This document shows, one piece after another, positions 32,528-43,425 of a DNA stretch of 45,357 nt. Source of the stretch: Actinomycetes bacterium (GTDB taxonomy: Bacteria; Actinomycetota; Coriobacteriia; Coriobacteriales; Eggerthellaceae). A program made the position numbers and the translations under genes. The stretch is taken from NCBI GenBank assembly GCA_023403475.1, contig JAEYEL010000083.1:1-45357 (forward strand), written 5' to 3'. The notes below the pieces were generated by a model. That model saw only the letters and a program-made list of their open reading frames with translations, ran no database searches and was not told where the DNA came from. Position 1 is the first letter of the stretch. The number at the start of each line of letters is the position of its first letter.

Positions 32528-33211
32528 TTACGAAATGGGGAACGGGAACAGCAGGTTCGCCACGTTGCCCGCCGTCCAGTCGAGGTATATGCCGATGGGG
32601 TTTATATGGAACGCATAGGGAATCACCACGATGATGATGAGGAAAACCGGGAAGGCGTAGCGCTGCATTTTGTAGTACTTAGGCAGGTATTTGCGCGGCA
32701 ACAGCAGCGCGAGCACCGACGAACCGTCAAGCGGCGGGATAGGCAGAAGGTTGAAGAACATAAGGTACAAGTTGATAAGCGCGAACATGGGAAGGAACAG
32801 CAGGTAGAAGTAGTAGAACAACTGACTTTCCATCACAAACGCGGGGGCGGGCGCAAAGAAGATCCACGCCACCACGGCCGCGATCACCGCCATAGCCAAG
32901 TTCGCCGCCGGACCCGCAAGGCCCACTATCACGTCGCCTCGTTTCGGATCCTTGAAATACGACGGGTTGTAGGGAACGGGCTTCGCGTATCCGAACACAG
33001 GGCCGCCCATGAGCAGCATGCACAGAGGCAGAATGACCGTGCCGAACGGATCGATGTGCGCAAGCGGGTTGAGGGAAAGCCGACCTTTGCTCTTCGCCGT
33101 AGGGTCGCCCAACTTGTACGCAGCGAACCCGTGCGCAACCTCGTGGAAAACGATGGCCGGCACGAAGCACAAAACGCTGCAGATGATATATGGTAGTTGC
33201 GAGCTAGACAT
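32528..33211 (-). CDS. Site-2 protease family (M50) membrane metalloprotease
   Basis: 227 aa, about six membrane segments. Zn motif FHEVAHGF (HExxH, residues ~22-29) in the first segment and the second-half motif NLLPIPPLDGS (~155-165) with its Asp ligand. Short family members like this lack the PDZ domain of RseP. Those beside scpA are conserved in Gram-positives, but substrates are unknown. The ribosome site is weak and the start is inside a small CTAGAC-rich repeat region. It is the first gene of the run. Confidence 0.93.
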   Translation of the reverse strand: MSSSQLPYIICSVLCFVPAIVFHEVAHGFAAYKLGDPTAKSKGRLSLNPLAHIDPFGTVILPLCMLLMGGPVFGYAKPVPYNPSYFKDPKRGDVIVGLAGPAANLAMAVIAAVVAWIFFAPAPAFVMESQLFYYFYLLFLPMFALINLYLMFFNLLPIPPLDGSSVLALLLPRKYLPKYYKMQRYAFPVFLIIIVVIPYAFHINPIGIYLDWTAGNVANLLFPFPIS

Positions 33212-33213
33212 AG

Positions 33214-33226
33214 CTAGACAGTCTAG
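33214..33226. repeat. CTAGACAGTCTAG palindrome upstream of the M50 protease
   Basis: A perfect 13-base palindrome about a central A, three bases upstream of the protease start codon. It may be part of the promoter or operator. Confidence 0.5.
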
Positions 33227-33285
33227 CGTAACAAGCTGCGCTTCCCCTACCGAACACGCAAAACTTCACAAGTGAGGGCGCTTAG

Positions 33286-33358
33286 GCGAGCCTAGACAAG
33301 CCCGGGGTTGAGTCTGGCGAACCCAGACAAGCCCGGGCGAACCTAGACAAGCCCCGGC
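33286..33358. repeat. Three imperfect 22-bp direct repeats overlapping the trmL end
   Basis: GCGAGCCTAGACAAGCCCGG (33286 onward), GCGAACCCAGACAAGCCCGG (33317 onward) and GCGAACCTAGACAAGCCCCG (33337 onward). The last copy includes the stop and final codons of the tRNA methyltransferase gene, so the repeat seems to have grown outward from its 3' end. Confidence 0.8.
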
Positions 33359-33819
33359 CAGCCTTGCTGACGCAACGCCTCGTAGGCGGCGATGGCCACG
33401 GCGTTCGATAGGTTCAGACTGCGCAGCCCCTCGCACATGGGAATGCGCACGCAGCGGGCGGCGTATTCCTCGAGGAAGCGCTCATCGAGCCCGCGGCTTT
33501 CGCGGCCGAACACGAGGAAATCGCCGTCGGCATAGCGCACATCGGAAAACGCCAAGCGCGCTTGCCCCGTGAACAGGTGAAGCTCGCCGATGCCCAGCTC
33601 GCCCGCATCGTGCGCTTCGAAAAAGGCATCTGAGCAAGGCCAACGCTTGATGTCCACCTCATCCCAATAGTCGCAGCCCGCTCGTGCAAGATTCTTCGAC
33701 GTGAGCCGAAACCCCATAGGCTCCACCAGATGCAAAGTCGCCCCCGTGCAAGCGCACGTGCGCGCGATGTTGCCCGCATTCTGCGGAATTTCGGGTTCAA
33801 CCAATACGATGTTCAACAT
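33343..33819 (-). CDS. trmL: tRNA (cytidine/uridine-34-2'-O)-methyltransferase TrmL
   Basis: 158 aa SPOUT (trefoil-knot) enzyme methylating the wobble ribose of certain leucine tRNAs. Motif 1 EIPQNAGNIARTCACTGATLHLVEPMGF, motif 2 FLVFGRESRGL and motif 3 IPMCEGLRSLNLSNAVAIAAYEALRQQ are complete. Size is normal. GGAAGGG precedes the ATG. It follows the ABC-F gene by 12 bases. Confidence 0.95.
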   Translation of the reverse strand: MLNIVLVEPEIPQNAGNIARTCACTGATLHLVEPMGFRLTSKNLARAGCDYWDEVDIKRWPCSDAFFEAHDAGELGIGELHLFTGQARLAFSDVRYADGDFLVFGRESRGLDERFLEEYAARCVRIPMCEGLRSLNLSNAVAIAAYEALRQQGWPGLV

Positions 33820-33831
33820 GTTGCCCTTCCG

Positions 33832-35988
<2,157 letters not shown>

Positions 35989-36012
35989 GGTGTGTACGCG
36001 CTTTTCGCGATG

Positions 36013-37434
36013 CTACTTCTTTTGAGCAGGTTCCGCATCAGCGGAAAACGGCAGGGGGTCGCCTTCGAGCGGGAAGCGCGATTCGGGTTTGTCGGATGCC
36101 TCGCGCGCGGGCTCTATACCGTCGCCATCCTTGCCCGGAAGAATGACGTTCATGATAATGCCCACAAGCGAGCCTACGGCCAAGCCGGAAAGCGAGATGG
36201 TGAATGTGCCGGCGGGAATGACGATGGCGCCCGCCGCGCTATAGGCGATGCCCAGCGAAAGCACCAAAATGAGCGCTGTGATGAGCACGTTTCTGCTCTT
36301 CATGAAATCGACGTGGTTCTCAACCAGGTTGCGAATGCCCACAGCCGATATCATGCCGTACAGAACAAGCGACACGCCGCCTATGACGCAGGCGGGCATG
36401 GCCCCGATAAGCGCTTCGAACTTCGGGCAGAACGAGAAGACTATGGCGAAGACGGCGGCGATGCGAATGACGCGCGGGTCAAACACCCGCGTCAAAGCCA
36501 GAACGCCAGTGTTCTCACCGTAGGTGGTGTTGGCAGGTGCTCCGAAGAGCGCCGCCAGGATGGTGGCCAAGCCGTCGCCGAGAAGCGTGCGATGCAGACC
36601 CGGTTCGAGAATGTAGTTGCGGTTGCAGGTGGAGCTGATGGCCGTGATGTCGCCGATATGCTCTATCATGGTGGCCAGCGCAAGCGGCACGATGGTGATG
36701 ATGGCCGTAAGCGCCAAACCCGTATCGAAGTTCGCGCCAAAGAGGGAGAACACCGTCGCGTCCCACTGCACCGGCGAGCCTATCCACGCAGCCTCGGCCA
36801 CGCTGGAGAAATCGACCACGCCGCACAGCGCCGCCACCACATAAGAGACGAGCACGCCCATGAGGATGGGAATGATCTTGATCATTCCCTTGCCCCAGAT
36901 GTTGCACACCACGATGACCGCAATGGCCAGAACCGCGATAGGCCAGTTGGTGGACGCATTCGCGATGGCTGAGCTGGCCAGAATGAGACCGATGGATATG
37001 ACGATGGGGCCTGTTACCACCGGCGGGAAGAAGCGCATGACCCGCGTGGGCCCGAATATCTTGAACAAAAGCGACAACACGAGGTACAAACACCCCGCGC
37101 ATGCCACGCCTAGACAGGCGTACGGCAGAAGATGCGCCTCGCCGTTAGGCGCTATGGCCGCATACCCTGCGATGAACGCGAACGAGGAACCCAGAAACGC
37201 CGGCACCTTCCCCTTCGTGAGCAGATGAAACAGAAGCGTTCCCGCGCCAGCCCACAGAAGCGTGGTTGAAACCGGAAGGCCCGTGAGAACCGGCACCAAG
37301 ATCGTTGCGCCGAACATGGCGAACATGTGCTGCAATCCGAAGACCGCCATTTTCGGCGCACCGAGCTCGCGCGCGTCATACACTGCATCCGGGCTGTCTT
37401 GAGCCCCCATGGTTGAAACCGTCTTATCGACCAC
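36013..37434 (-). CDS. Uracil/xanthine permease family transporter (NCS2)
   Basis: 473 aa, about 14 membrane segments. It opens LGAPKMAVFGLQHMFAMFGATILVPVLTG. The NCS2 core includes FLGSSFAFIAG, PPVVTGPIVISIGLILA, IEHIGDITAISSTCNRN (substrate Glu) and FGAPANTTYGENTGVLALTRV (the QNxG-like site is ENTG here), as in UraA. The likely substrate is uracil by similarity to UraA. GAGGGG five bases upstream chooses the GTG at 37434. No pyrimidine genes are adjacent. Confidence 0.92.
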   Translation of the reverse strand: MVDKTVSTMGAQDSPDAVYDARELGAPKMAVFGLQHMFAMFGATILVPVLTGLPVSTTLLWAGAGTLLFHLLTKGKVPAFLGSSFAFIAGYAAIAPNGEAHLLPYACLGVACAGCLYLVLSLLFKIFGPTRVMRFFPPVVTGPIVISIGLILASSAIANASTNWPIAVLAIAVIVVCNIWGKGMIKIIPILMGVLVSYVVAALCGVVDFSSVAEAAWIGSPVQWDATVFSLFGANFDTGLALTAIITIVPLALATMIEHIGDITAISSTCNRNYILEPGLHRTLLGDGLATILAALFGAPANTTYGENTGVLALTRVFDPRVIRIAAVFAIVFSFCPKFEALIGAMPACVIGGVSLVLYGMISAVGIRNLVENHVDFMKSRNVLITALILVLSLGIAYSAAGAIVIPAGTFTISLSGLAVGSLVGIIMNVILPGKDGDGIEPAREASDKPESRFPLEGDPLPFSADAEPAQKK

Positions 37435-37749
37435 TGAAACCCCTCTTCCGCGTTCCCGCAAAACCGAAATGTGGCTTTCCGCGCGCCCGCGCGCCCTTAT
37501 CGCGCGCCTAAGCACACAGCGCCGCCCGCGCCATTGCGCGAACCTTCGATATATTGCCACAAGTTAGAGGCTTTTGCCATACAGAAGCGGTTAAACATGG
37601 GTTAATTATCGCGGAAGGCGTACGTGAGCGAAAGCGACACGTGCGACGAAGCGTTGCGGATGAGTTTTTTGGGTTCGCGTTCTCCGGAAGCATATTGTTT
37701 TTTGTCTTATCCAGGAATGAAGACGTCCCTCGACAAACCCGCCCGCATA
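37435..37749. other. Intergenic region upstream of the permease
   Basis: 315 bases between the XRE regulator's end and the permease start. Open frames here are antisense shadows. It should hold the permease promoter, but I see no clear -35/-10 pair and no PyrR-type attenuator. Confidence 0.45.
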
Positions 37750-37968
37750 TTAGAAATCTATCAAGTCGCGCACTTTCACATCGAGTGCGCTTGCGATACG
37801 ACACAGCACGCCTACGCTTACATTGCATTTTCCTTGCTCGATACGAGAAACATAGGCTTTTCCCATAGAGCTTCCAATCATGAGGGCAAGCTTGTCCTGA
37901 GACAACTTCTGCATTTTCCGCTGCTCGCGTATTTTAGAACCAAGTGATTTCAGGCATTTCTCGTCCAT
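37750..37968 (-). CDS. XRE-family regulator, probable restriction-modification controller (C protein)
   Basis: 72 aa (80 if the ATG at 37992 is used). A single helix-turn-helix of the XRE type: LGSKIREQRKMQKLSQDKLALMIGSSMGKAYVSRIEQGKCNVSVGVLCRIASALDVKVRDLIDF. Size and fold match C proteins that time expression of restriction genes. It is transcribed away from the methylase-nuclease pair, across a perfect palindrome whose core GACTAATTAGTC matches the classic C-box half-sites (GACT/AGTC). Neither start has a ribosome site; C-protein genes are often leaderless. Confidence 0.85.
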   Translation of the reverse strand: MDEKCLKSLGSKIREQRKMQKLSQDKLALMIGSSMGKAYVSRIEQGKCNVSVGVLCRIASALDVKVRDLIDF

Positions 37969-37997
37969 GTGAAGAACAGTATGTGCTACCATCCTAT

Positions 37998-38023
37998 AAA
38001 AGTAGACTAATTAGTCTACTTTT
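37998..38023. promoter_or_regulatory. 26-bp perfect palindrome, C-box-like operator of the restriction-modification locus
   Basis: The left half, AAAAGTAGACTAA (37998-38010), is the exact inverse of the right half, TTAGTCTACTTTT (38011-38023). The core GACTAATTAGTC has the GACT-n-AGTC half-sites of controller-protein boxes. It lies in the 86-base gap between the divergent regulator and methylase genes, so one bound dimer could affect both. Confidence 0.85.
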
Positions 38024-38054
38024 GAAATTAGGACTGAAATATCAAAGGACGACG

Positions 38055-39554
38055 GTGCCGCAGCAGGTCAAATCAAGAGAACGAGTGCGAGCGCACGGAG
38101 AGGTGTTCACGAACCCTCGAGAAGTGAACGCCATGCTCGATATGGTCAAACAGGAGACCGACCGCATCGATTCGCGATTTCTCGATCCAGCGTGCAAATC
38201 GGGAGTGTTCCCGCGTGAGATTGCGAAACGGCTGATAGCGGGTCTGGAGAGTGAAATCCCCGATTTGGAAGAGCGCTTGGATCATATTTACAAAAACCAG
38301 CTCTACGGCATCGCGATTACGGAACTGACCAGCCTGCTCTCCCGCCGAAGCCTGTATTGCAGCAAATGGCCCAACAGCACGTACAGCGTAGTGCGGTTCG
38401 ACAACCCCAAGGGCAACATCGAGTACGTGAAGATGGAGCACACTTGGAAAAACGGCCGTTGCCGCTTCTGCGGAGCCGCCGAACGCGAATACAACCGCGA
38501 AGAAGGCTTAGAGCAATACGCCTACGAGTTCATCCATCTAGACAATCCCGAAGAGGTGTTCCCCATGAAGTTCGACGTAATTATAGGCAACCCACCCTAC
38601 CAGATGAGCGATGGAGGAAATAATGCATCGGCTATCCCAATCTACCAGAAATTTGTCCATCAGGCCAAAGTTCTAAATCCACGATTTCTAATAATGATTA
38701 CACCTTCGCGCTGGTTATCGGGCGGCAAAGGGCTGGATGCCTTCAGAAAGGAAATGCTGAACGACCGCCATATAAGGAAGATGATTGACTATATCAACGC
38801 TAAAGACTGCTTTCCCCAAAATAGCGTGGGAGGTGGGGTTAACTACTTTTTGTGGGAGAGAGACTATCAAGGCGACTGCGAAATAACGACGGCATTGGGG
38901 AGTCAAAAAGATACAAGAACTCGCCCCCTGAACGAATTCCCAACTTTCGTCCGCCACAACAAAGCGGTATCCGTGGTACATAAAGTTCTAAAAGATAAAC
39001 CGCGAACGGTTGACTCTATGGTTTCTTCTCGCAATCCATTTGGTCTTCCCACGTCAGAGAGGGGGCACGAAAAGAAACAGCAGGGGGATCTTGTCTTGAT
39101 ATCCTCTAAAGGGCGAAGCTTCATTTCTAGATCTGAGGTTGAAGCAAACAACACTATAGACTCCTACAAAGTCCTTATTAGCCGTGTTACATATGAACAT
39201 GCAGGAGAGCCCGACAAAGAAGGCATGTTACGCGTGCTGTCGAAGATTGAGCTGCTTGAACCTGGCGAAGTGTGCACAGACTCGTATCTAATTGTGGGGC
39301 CATTTGAGCATCGACGAGAAGCCGAATTAATGATTCTCTATCTGAAATCGAGATTTGCAAGATTCTTAATTTCGCAAACATTGTCTTCCATCAATTTAAG
39401 CAAAGACAAATTTTGCTTTGTCCCCATAATTGACCAGTGCGAAGACCTTTCAGATGAAAACCTTTGCGCAAGGTTTTGCCTGAATGAAGATGAATCTGCC
39501 TATCTATTCAGCTTAATTCGCCCTATGAGCTTGGACGGAGATTCCAATGCCTAG
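38055..39554 (+). CDS. Eco57I-like adenine-specific DNA methyltransferase
   Basis: 499 aa. SAM motif I is LDPACKSGVFPREI (residues 43-56), a DPACGSG variant with Lys for Gly. The amino-methylase motif IV is NPPYQ (179-183) in FDVIIGNPPYQMSDG. A CRFCG knuckle near 136 may bind zinc. The C-terminal half (from ~250) should be the target-recognition domain and is clearly AT-richer than the first half. The start is GTG at 38055 with AAGGA five bases upstream. It overlaps the nuclease-helicase gene by 8 bases. It should methylate adenine in the site cut by its partner. Confidence 0.9.
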   Translation: MPQQVKSRERVRAHGEVFTNPREVNAMLDMVKQETDRIDSRFLDPACKSGVFPREIAKRLIAGLESEIPDLEERLDHIYKNQLYGIAITELTSLLSRRSLYCSKWPNSTYSVVRFDNPKGNIEYVKMEHTWKNGRCRFCGAAEREYNREEGLEQYAYEFIHLDNPEEVFPMKFDVIIGNPPYQMSDGGNNASAIPIYQKFVHQAKVLNPRFLIMITPSRWLSGGKGLDAFRKEMLNDRHIRKMIDYINAKDCFPQNSVGGGVNYFLWERDYQGDCEITTALGSQKDTRTRPLNEFPTFVRHNKAVSVVHKVLKDKPRTVDSMVSSRNPFGLPTSERGHEKKQQGDLVLISSKGRSFISRSEVEANNTIDSYKVLISRVTYEHAGEPDKEGMLRVLSKIELLEPGEVCTDSYLIVGPFEHRREAELMILYLKSRFARFLISQTLSSINLSKDKFCFVPIIDQCEDLSDENLCARFCLNEDESAYLFSLIRPMSLDGDSNA

Positions 39555-42500
39555 CACTGACTTCTTTCCAGAGCGCCCAGCCGCATGCCCTATCATCTAC
39601 GCTTACGAGGAGCCCAAGAACCCGCAGCTCAAAGGCCTGCTTAAAGTGGGTTACACTTCGCGTACTATCGATGAGCGCATGCGGGAACACTACCCCACTC
39701 TCAAACCTGGCGAAACGCCGTACCGCGTGGTGTTCACAAAACCGGCCATGCGAACCGACGGAACAATTTTCCGCGACCATGAGATTCATGTCAACCTTGA
39801 AGCCAACCGCATCCGCCGCATGCGCGACCGCACCGGCAAGCTCACCGAATGGTTCCGCTGTTCACCACGCGACGTGGAAGCAGCCTACATCTCGGTGCTC
39901 GACCGCGTCGGCAACATAGAGCGGCGCACGCGCAACTTTTCCATGCGCCCCGAACAGGTTGCCGCCGTTCGCAAAACCGAGGAGTACTTTCGCGAAATTG
40001 CAGCGGAAAGCTCGCATCGCACGCCGAAGTTCCTTTGGAACGCCAAGATGCGCTTCGGCAAAACGTTTGCCGCCTACCAACTTGCCCGCCGCATGGGCTT
40101 CAAGCGCGTGCTGGTGCTCACCTTTAAGCCCGCCGTTCTCGCTGCTTGGGAGGAAGACCTGCTTACGCATATGGATTTCGAAGGATGGCAGTTCGTTAGC
40201 CGCCAGAAGAACCCGGGAGCGCCCGATATTGCCGCGCAATATGAACGCGCCGACAAGCGTCGCCCCATTGTGTGCTTCGGCAGCTTCCAAGACTTCATGG
40301 GGCGCGACTCTCGCACGGGCAGCATCAAGGCGCATCACGAGTGGGTGCGTCAGGAAGACTGGGATCTTGTCGTCTTCGATGAATACCACTTCGGCGCTTG
40401 GAACGAAAACTCGAAGAAGCTCTTCGAGCAGGAGACCGAAGACGAGCGCGACACTCGCGAAACCGACGACACCTCACTCGGACACGCCAACACCGGCAAC
40501 GAGGTGAACGAGGGCGACCTGCCTATCGTCACGCGCTTCTACCTGTTCCTCTCAGGCACGCCTTTCCGTGCGCTCAACTCCGGTGAATTCATCGAGGAAC
40601 AGATATACAACTGGACGTATTCCGATGAGCAGGCCGCGAAAGCCGCCTGGCCCGCGCAGCATCCCGACCTCCCCAACCCCTACGAAAGCCTGCCGCGCAT
40701 GGTGATGCTCACTTACCAGATGCCCGAGGAGATAAAGAAGGTGGCGTTAGGCGGCGAGTACAACGGGTTCGATCTCAACGCTTTCTTCGAAGCCGAAGGC
40801 GAAGGCGACGCAGCCGAGTTCGTGCTGAAGGACTACGTGCAGAAGTGGCTCGACCTCATACGCGGTGCATACAGCCCCGTCACGACAGACAACTTACGGC
40901 TTGGCACCGAGCGCCCGGCGCTGCCGTACTCCGATACGCGCCTTCTGCGCGTGCTCAACCACACGCTGTGGTACTTGCCACGCGTGAACAGCTGCTATGC
41001 CATGCGCAACCTGTTGCGCGAACCGCAGAACGCCTTCTTCCACGACTACACGGTAAACGTGTGCGCCGGCACGGAGGCGGGAGTCGGCATGGCGGCGCTC
41101 GACAAGGTACGCGAAACCATGAACGACCCTCTGCATTCGCAAACCATAACGCTCACTTGCGGAAAGCTGACTACGGGCGTAACGGTGAAGCCATGGTGCG
41201 GCATCTTCATGCTCACGAACATGCGCAGCCCCGAGTCGTACTTCCAAGCCGCCTTCCGCGTGCAGAGCCCTTGGACAGCCGAGGACGATGCGGGAGCCGT
41301 ACAGATAATCAAGCGCGAATGCTATGTGTTCGACTTCGCCCTCGACCGCGCTTTGCGCATGGTGTCCGACTACAGCTGCCGCCTAAAGGTCGACGAGAAC
41401 GCGGGTCCCGAGCAGAAAGTGGGCGAATTCATCAACTTCCTGCCCGTGCTGGCCTACGATGGGAGCACTATGCAGCGCGTGAGCGCGGCCGACATTCTGG
41501 ACATGGCTATGGCGGGCACTTCCGCCACCCTGCTGGCACGCCGCTGGGAAAGCGCGCTTCTGGTGAACGTCGACAACGACACGCTGCGTCGCATCTTAGA
41601 CAGCGAGGAAGCCATGCGAGCTATCATGAGCATCGAGGGCTTCCGCGCACTCGGCGGCGATATCATCGAGACCATCGTGAACAAAAGCGAGGCCATGAAG
41701 CGCATCAAACGCGAGGCGGCCGACGACGATGGCCTCTCGCCTAAAGAGAAAAATCAGCTCTCCGACGAGGAAAAGGAATACAAATCCAAACGCAAGCAGG
41801 TGCAGGAGAAGCTCATCAAGTTCGCCACGCGCATTCCCGTGTTCATGTACCTTACCGACTATCGCGAGGAGACGCTGAAAGACGTCATCACGCAGCTGGA
41901 GCCCAAGCTGTTCAAGAAGGTGACGGGGCTTGCAGTGACCGATTTCGAGCTGCTAGTATCATTGGGCGTGTTCAACGACGCGCTCATGAACGATGCCGTG
42001 TACAAGTTTCGTCGCTACGAGAACGCGAGCCTCGAGTACGCTGGCGTGAACCGCCATGCAAACGAGCGCATAGGTCTGTTTGACACCTCTCTTTCGCAAT
42101 ACGACCTGATGGCGATGGAGCAGGAGGAGTCGACGATTGCACCCGACGGCCTGCTTCGTCGTGATGGGCGCAGGAGCGCGGCAGATCGGAACGGCGTTAG
42201 GGCGGCGGCTTCGCGGTGCAGCACAGGCGGGAAGAGACTCGACAACTCTACGGGAGCAAACGGGTCTGGCGGGCTCACCGGTGCGGCAAAGGAAAAGATC
42301 GCCTCGTCGATGGGGCTCACGACGATTCCGCCTGAACCCGCCGCGAAACCCGCCCAACATGACGTTTGCGACGAGAATCCGCAGTTTGAACAGGTGGAGG
42401 AGGCTTTTCCGAGTATTTCCGAAGAAGATCTGGCCGCACTTGAACCAGGCGTTTGCATCTTTCACAAAGCGTTTGGGTATGGCAAAGTACTCGAGATCCG

Positions 42501-42603
42501 AGAGACGCTCATCAAGGTTCATTTCACCAGCGACGACCGCAAGAAAGACCGCCTGTTCGGCTTTCCCAGCGCCTTTCACCAAGGTCTGCTGCAACTCGGT
42601 TGA
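39547..42603 (+). CDS. GIY-YIG nuclease and SF2 helicase fusion, probable restriction endonuclease
   Basis: 1018 aa. N-terminal GIY-YIG (T5orf172-like) domain at ~15-120: PIIYAYEEP, LLKVGYTSRTIDERM and a distal Glu in TIFRDHEIHVN. Then an SF2 helicase: Q-like PEQVAAV (~135), Walker A KMRFGKT (167-173), DEYH Walker B (278-281), LSGTPFRAL motif III (~338), and a motif VI region SPESYFQAAFRVQSPW (~558). The C-terminal ~50 residues (GVCIFHKAFGYGKVLEIRETLIKVHF) are a Tudor-like fold as at the end of UvrD/PcrA helicases. Coupled to the methylase gene by an 8-base overlap, it is predicted to translocate on unmodified DNA and cut it (inference). It could also be considered a Type I/III-like ATP-dependent enzyme with an unusual nuclease. 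Confidence 0.88.
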   Translation: MPSTDFFPERPAACPIIYAYEEPKNPQLKGLLKVGYTSRTIDERMREHYPTLKPGETPYRVVFTKPAMRTDGTIFRDHEIHVNLEANRIRRMRDRTGKLTEWFRCSPRDVEAAYISVLDRVGNIERRTRNFSMRPEQVAAVRKTEEYFREIAAESSHRTPKFLWNAKMRFGKTFAAYQLARRMGFKRVLVLTFKPAVLAAWEEDLLTHMDFEGWQFVSRQKNPGAPDIAAQYERADKRRPIVCFGSFQDFMGRDSRTGSIKAHHEWVRQEDWDLVVFDEYHFGAWNENSKKLFEQETEDERDTRETDDTSLGHANTGNEVNEGDLPIVTRFYLFLSGTPFRALNSGEFIEEQIYNWTYSDEQAAKAAWPAQHPDLPNPYESLPRMVMLTYQMPEEIKKVALGGEYNGFDLNAFFEAEGEGDAAEFVLKDYVQKWLDLIRGAYSPVTTDNLRLGTERPALPYSDTRLLRVLNHTLWYLPRVNSCYAMRNLLREPQNAFFHDYTVNVCAGTEAGVGMAALDKVRETMNDPLHSQTITLTCGKLTTGVTVKPWCGIFMLTNMRSPESYFQAAFRVQSPWTAEDDAGAVQIIKRECYVFDFALDRALRMVSDYSCRLKVDENAGPEQKVGEFINFLPVLAYDGSTMQRVSAADILDMAMAGTSATLLARRWESALLVNVDNDTLRRILDSEEAMRAIMSIEGFRALGGDIIETIVNKSEAMKRIKREAADDDGLSPKEKNQLSDEEKEYKSKRKQVQEKLIKFATRIPVFMYLTDYREETLKDVITQLEPKLFKKVTGLAVTDFELLVSLGVFNDALMNDAVYKFRRYENASLEYAGVNRHANERIGLFDTSLSQYDLMAMEQEESTIAPDGLLRRDGRRSAADRNGVRAAASRCSTGGKRLDNSTGANGSGGLTGAAKEKIASSMGLTTIPPEPAAKPAQHDVCDENPQFEQVEEAFPSISEEDLAALEPGVCIFHKAFGYGKVLEIRETLIKVHFTSDDRKKDRLFGFPSAFHQGLLQLG

Positions 42604-42670
42604 AAAGGTTGGAAGGTAGAAAAGCTGAACACTGTTGCTAGAATCTTCTCAGACACGAAGTTTTCAGGCA

Positions 42671-42712
42671 GTTGGAAGATGCGACCGACAAAAACTGGTC
42701 GCATCTTCCAAC
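42671..42712. repeat. 16-bp perfect hairpin after the restriction operon
   Basis: GTTGGAAGATGCGACC (42671-42686) and GGTCGCATCTTCCAAC (42697-42712) with a 10-base A-rich loop. No T run follows on either strand, so it is not a standard intrinsic terminator, although it separates two converging genes. Confidence 0.85.
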
Positions 42713-42765
42713 AAACCTTTGCGCCGAATATCAGCGAAAGCCCGCAAGAAAGCGCCGGAAGAACG

Positions 42766-43422
42766 CTACGCCTTCACGTATTCCGCAGCCGACTCGCCGG
42801 CAATAAGGCCGCTGGCAATCGCGAAACCGTTTTCGCACGCCATCAAATAGAGCGGCGACGTGTAGATGTCGGCATCGACGCCGCATATGAAGAGCGAATC
42901 GACAGGCTTATCGTCTGCGTCGAGCGCTTGGCACGAAGCGTTGGTCTTGATGCCGCCCAAAGAGCACCATCCGCCCGCTTGCGACTGCACAATATAGTAA
43001 GGACCCTGCACCAGCGGTTGCAGGTACTTCGCATCTTTGAAGAACAACTCGTCGATGCCCTTCTCGCAATACCCGTTATACTCGGCGACCGTTTCAGCGA
43101 GCTTCGTCTGCCCGAAATGCTCGGAAAGCTCCTCGACAGTATCGGCCTTGAACGCCCAGCCTTCTTCGACGGCCTTGTCGAATTGCGCCTCGAAATCCGA
43201 CATCACGATTCCTTCGAACATGCCTTTCATACGCTCATCGCCGTAAAAATCCGACACCGGCTCGTTGGAAAGGCGATCGACGAACGTCTGGTCGGCAACC
43301 GCGTAACAGTATTTCTCGCGAATAAAGGTGTCGCCGGCGAACATGGCGCGCTCGCACGCGAAGCCCTCGTTGATGAAGCGGTTTCCGCACTGTGCCCGGC
43401 CGCTGCGGTAATGATTTGGCGC
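42766..43422 (-). pseudogene. FAD-dependent fumarate-reductase-like flavoprotein, 3' fragment
   Basis: About 219 residues remain of a family usually 500-600 aa. The fragment reads RFINEGFACERAMFAGDTFIREKY, then ...AEYNGYCEKGIDELFF..., YYIVQSQAGGWCSLGGIKTNASCQAL and LFICGVDADIYTSPLYLMACENGFAIASGLIAGESAAEYV, the C-terminal substrate and FAD-binding half of flavocytochrome-c-type reductases. The N-terminal FAD Rossmann half is gone. A stop lies at 43423-43425, just beyond the conserved sequence. It faces the truncated luxR gene head to head. Confidence 0.88.
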
Positions 43423-43425
43423 TCA

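Noticed and set aside
42671..42712. Intrinsic terminator of the restriction operon
   Set aside because: The stem is strong but no T run follows on either strand; listed as a hairpin repeat instead.
42679..43425. N-terminal extension of the LuxR frame
   Set aside because: It is antisense to the flavoprotein fragment and shows no membrane or regulator features.
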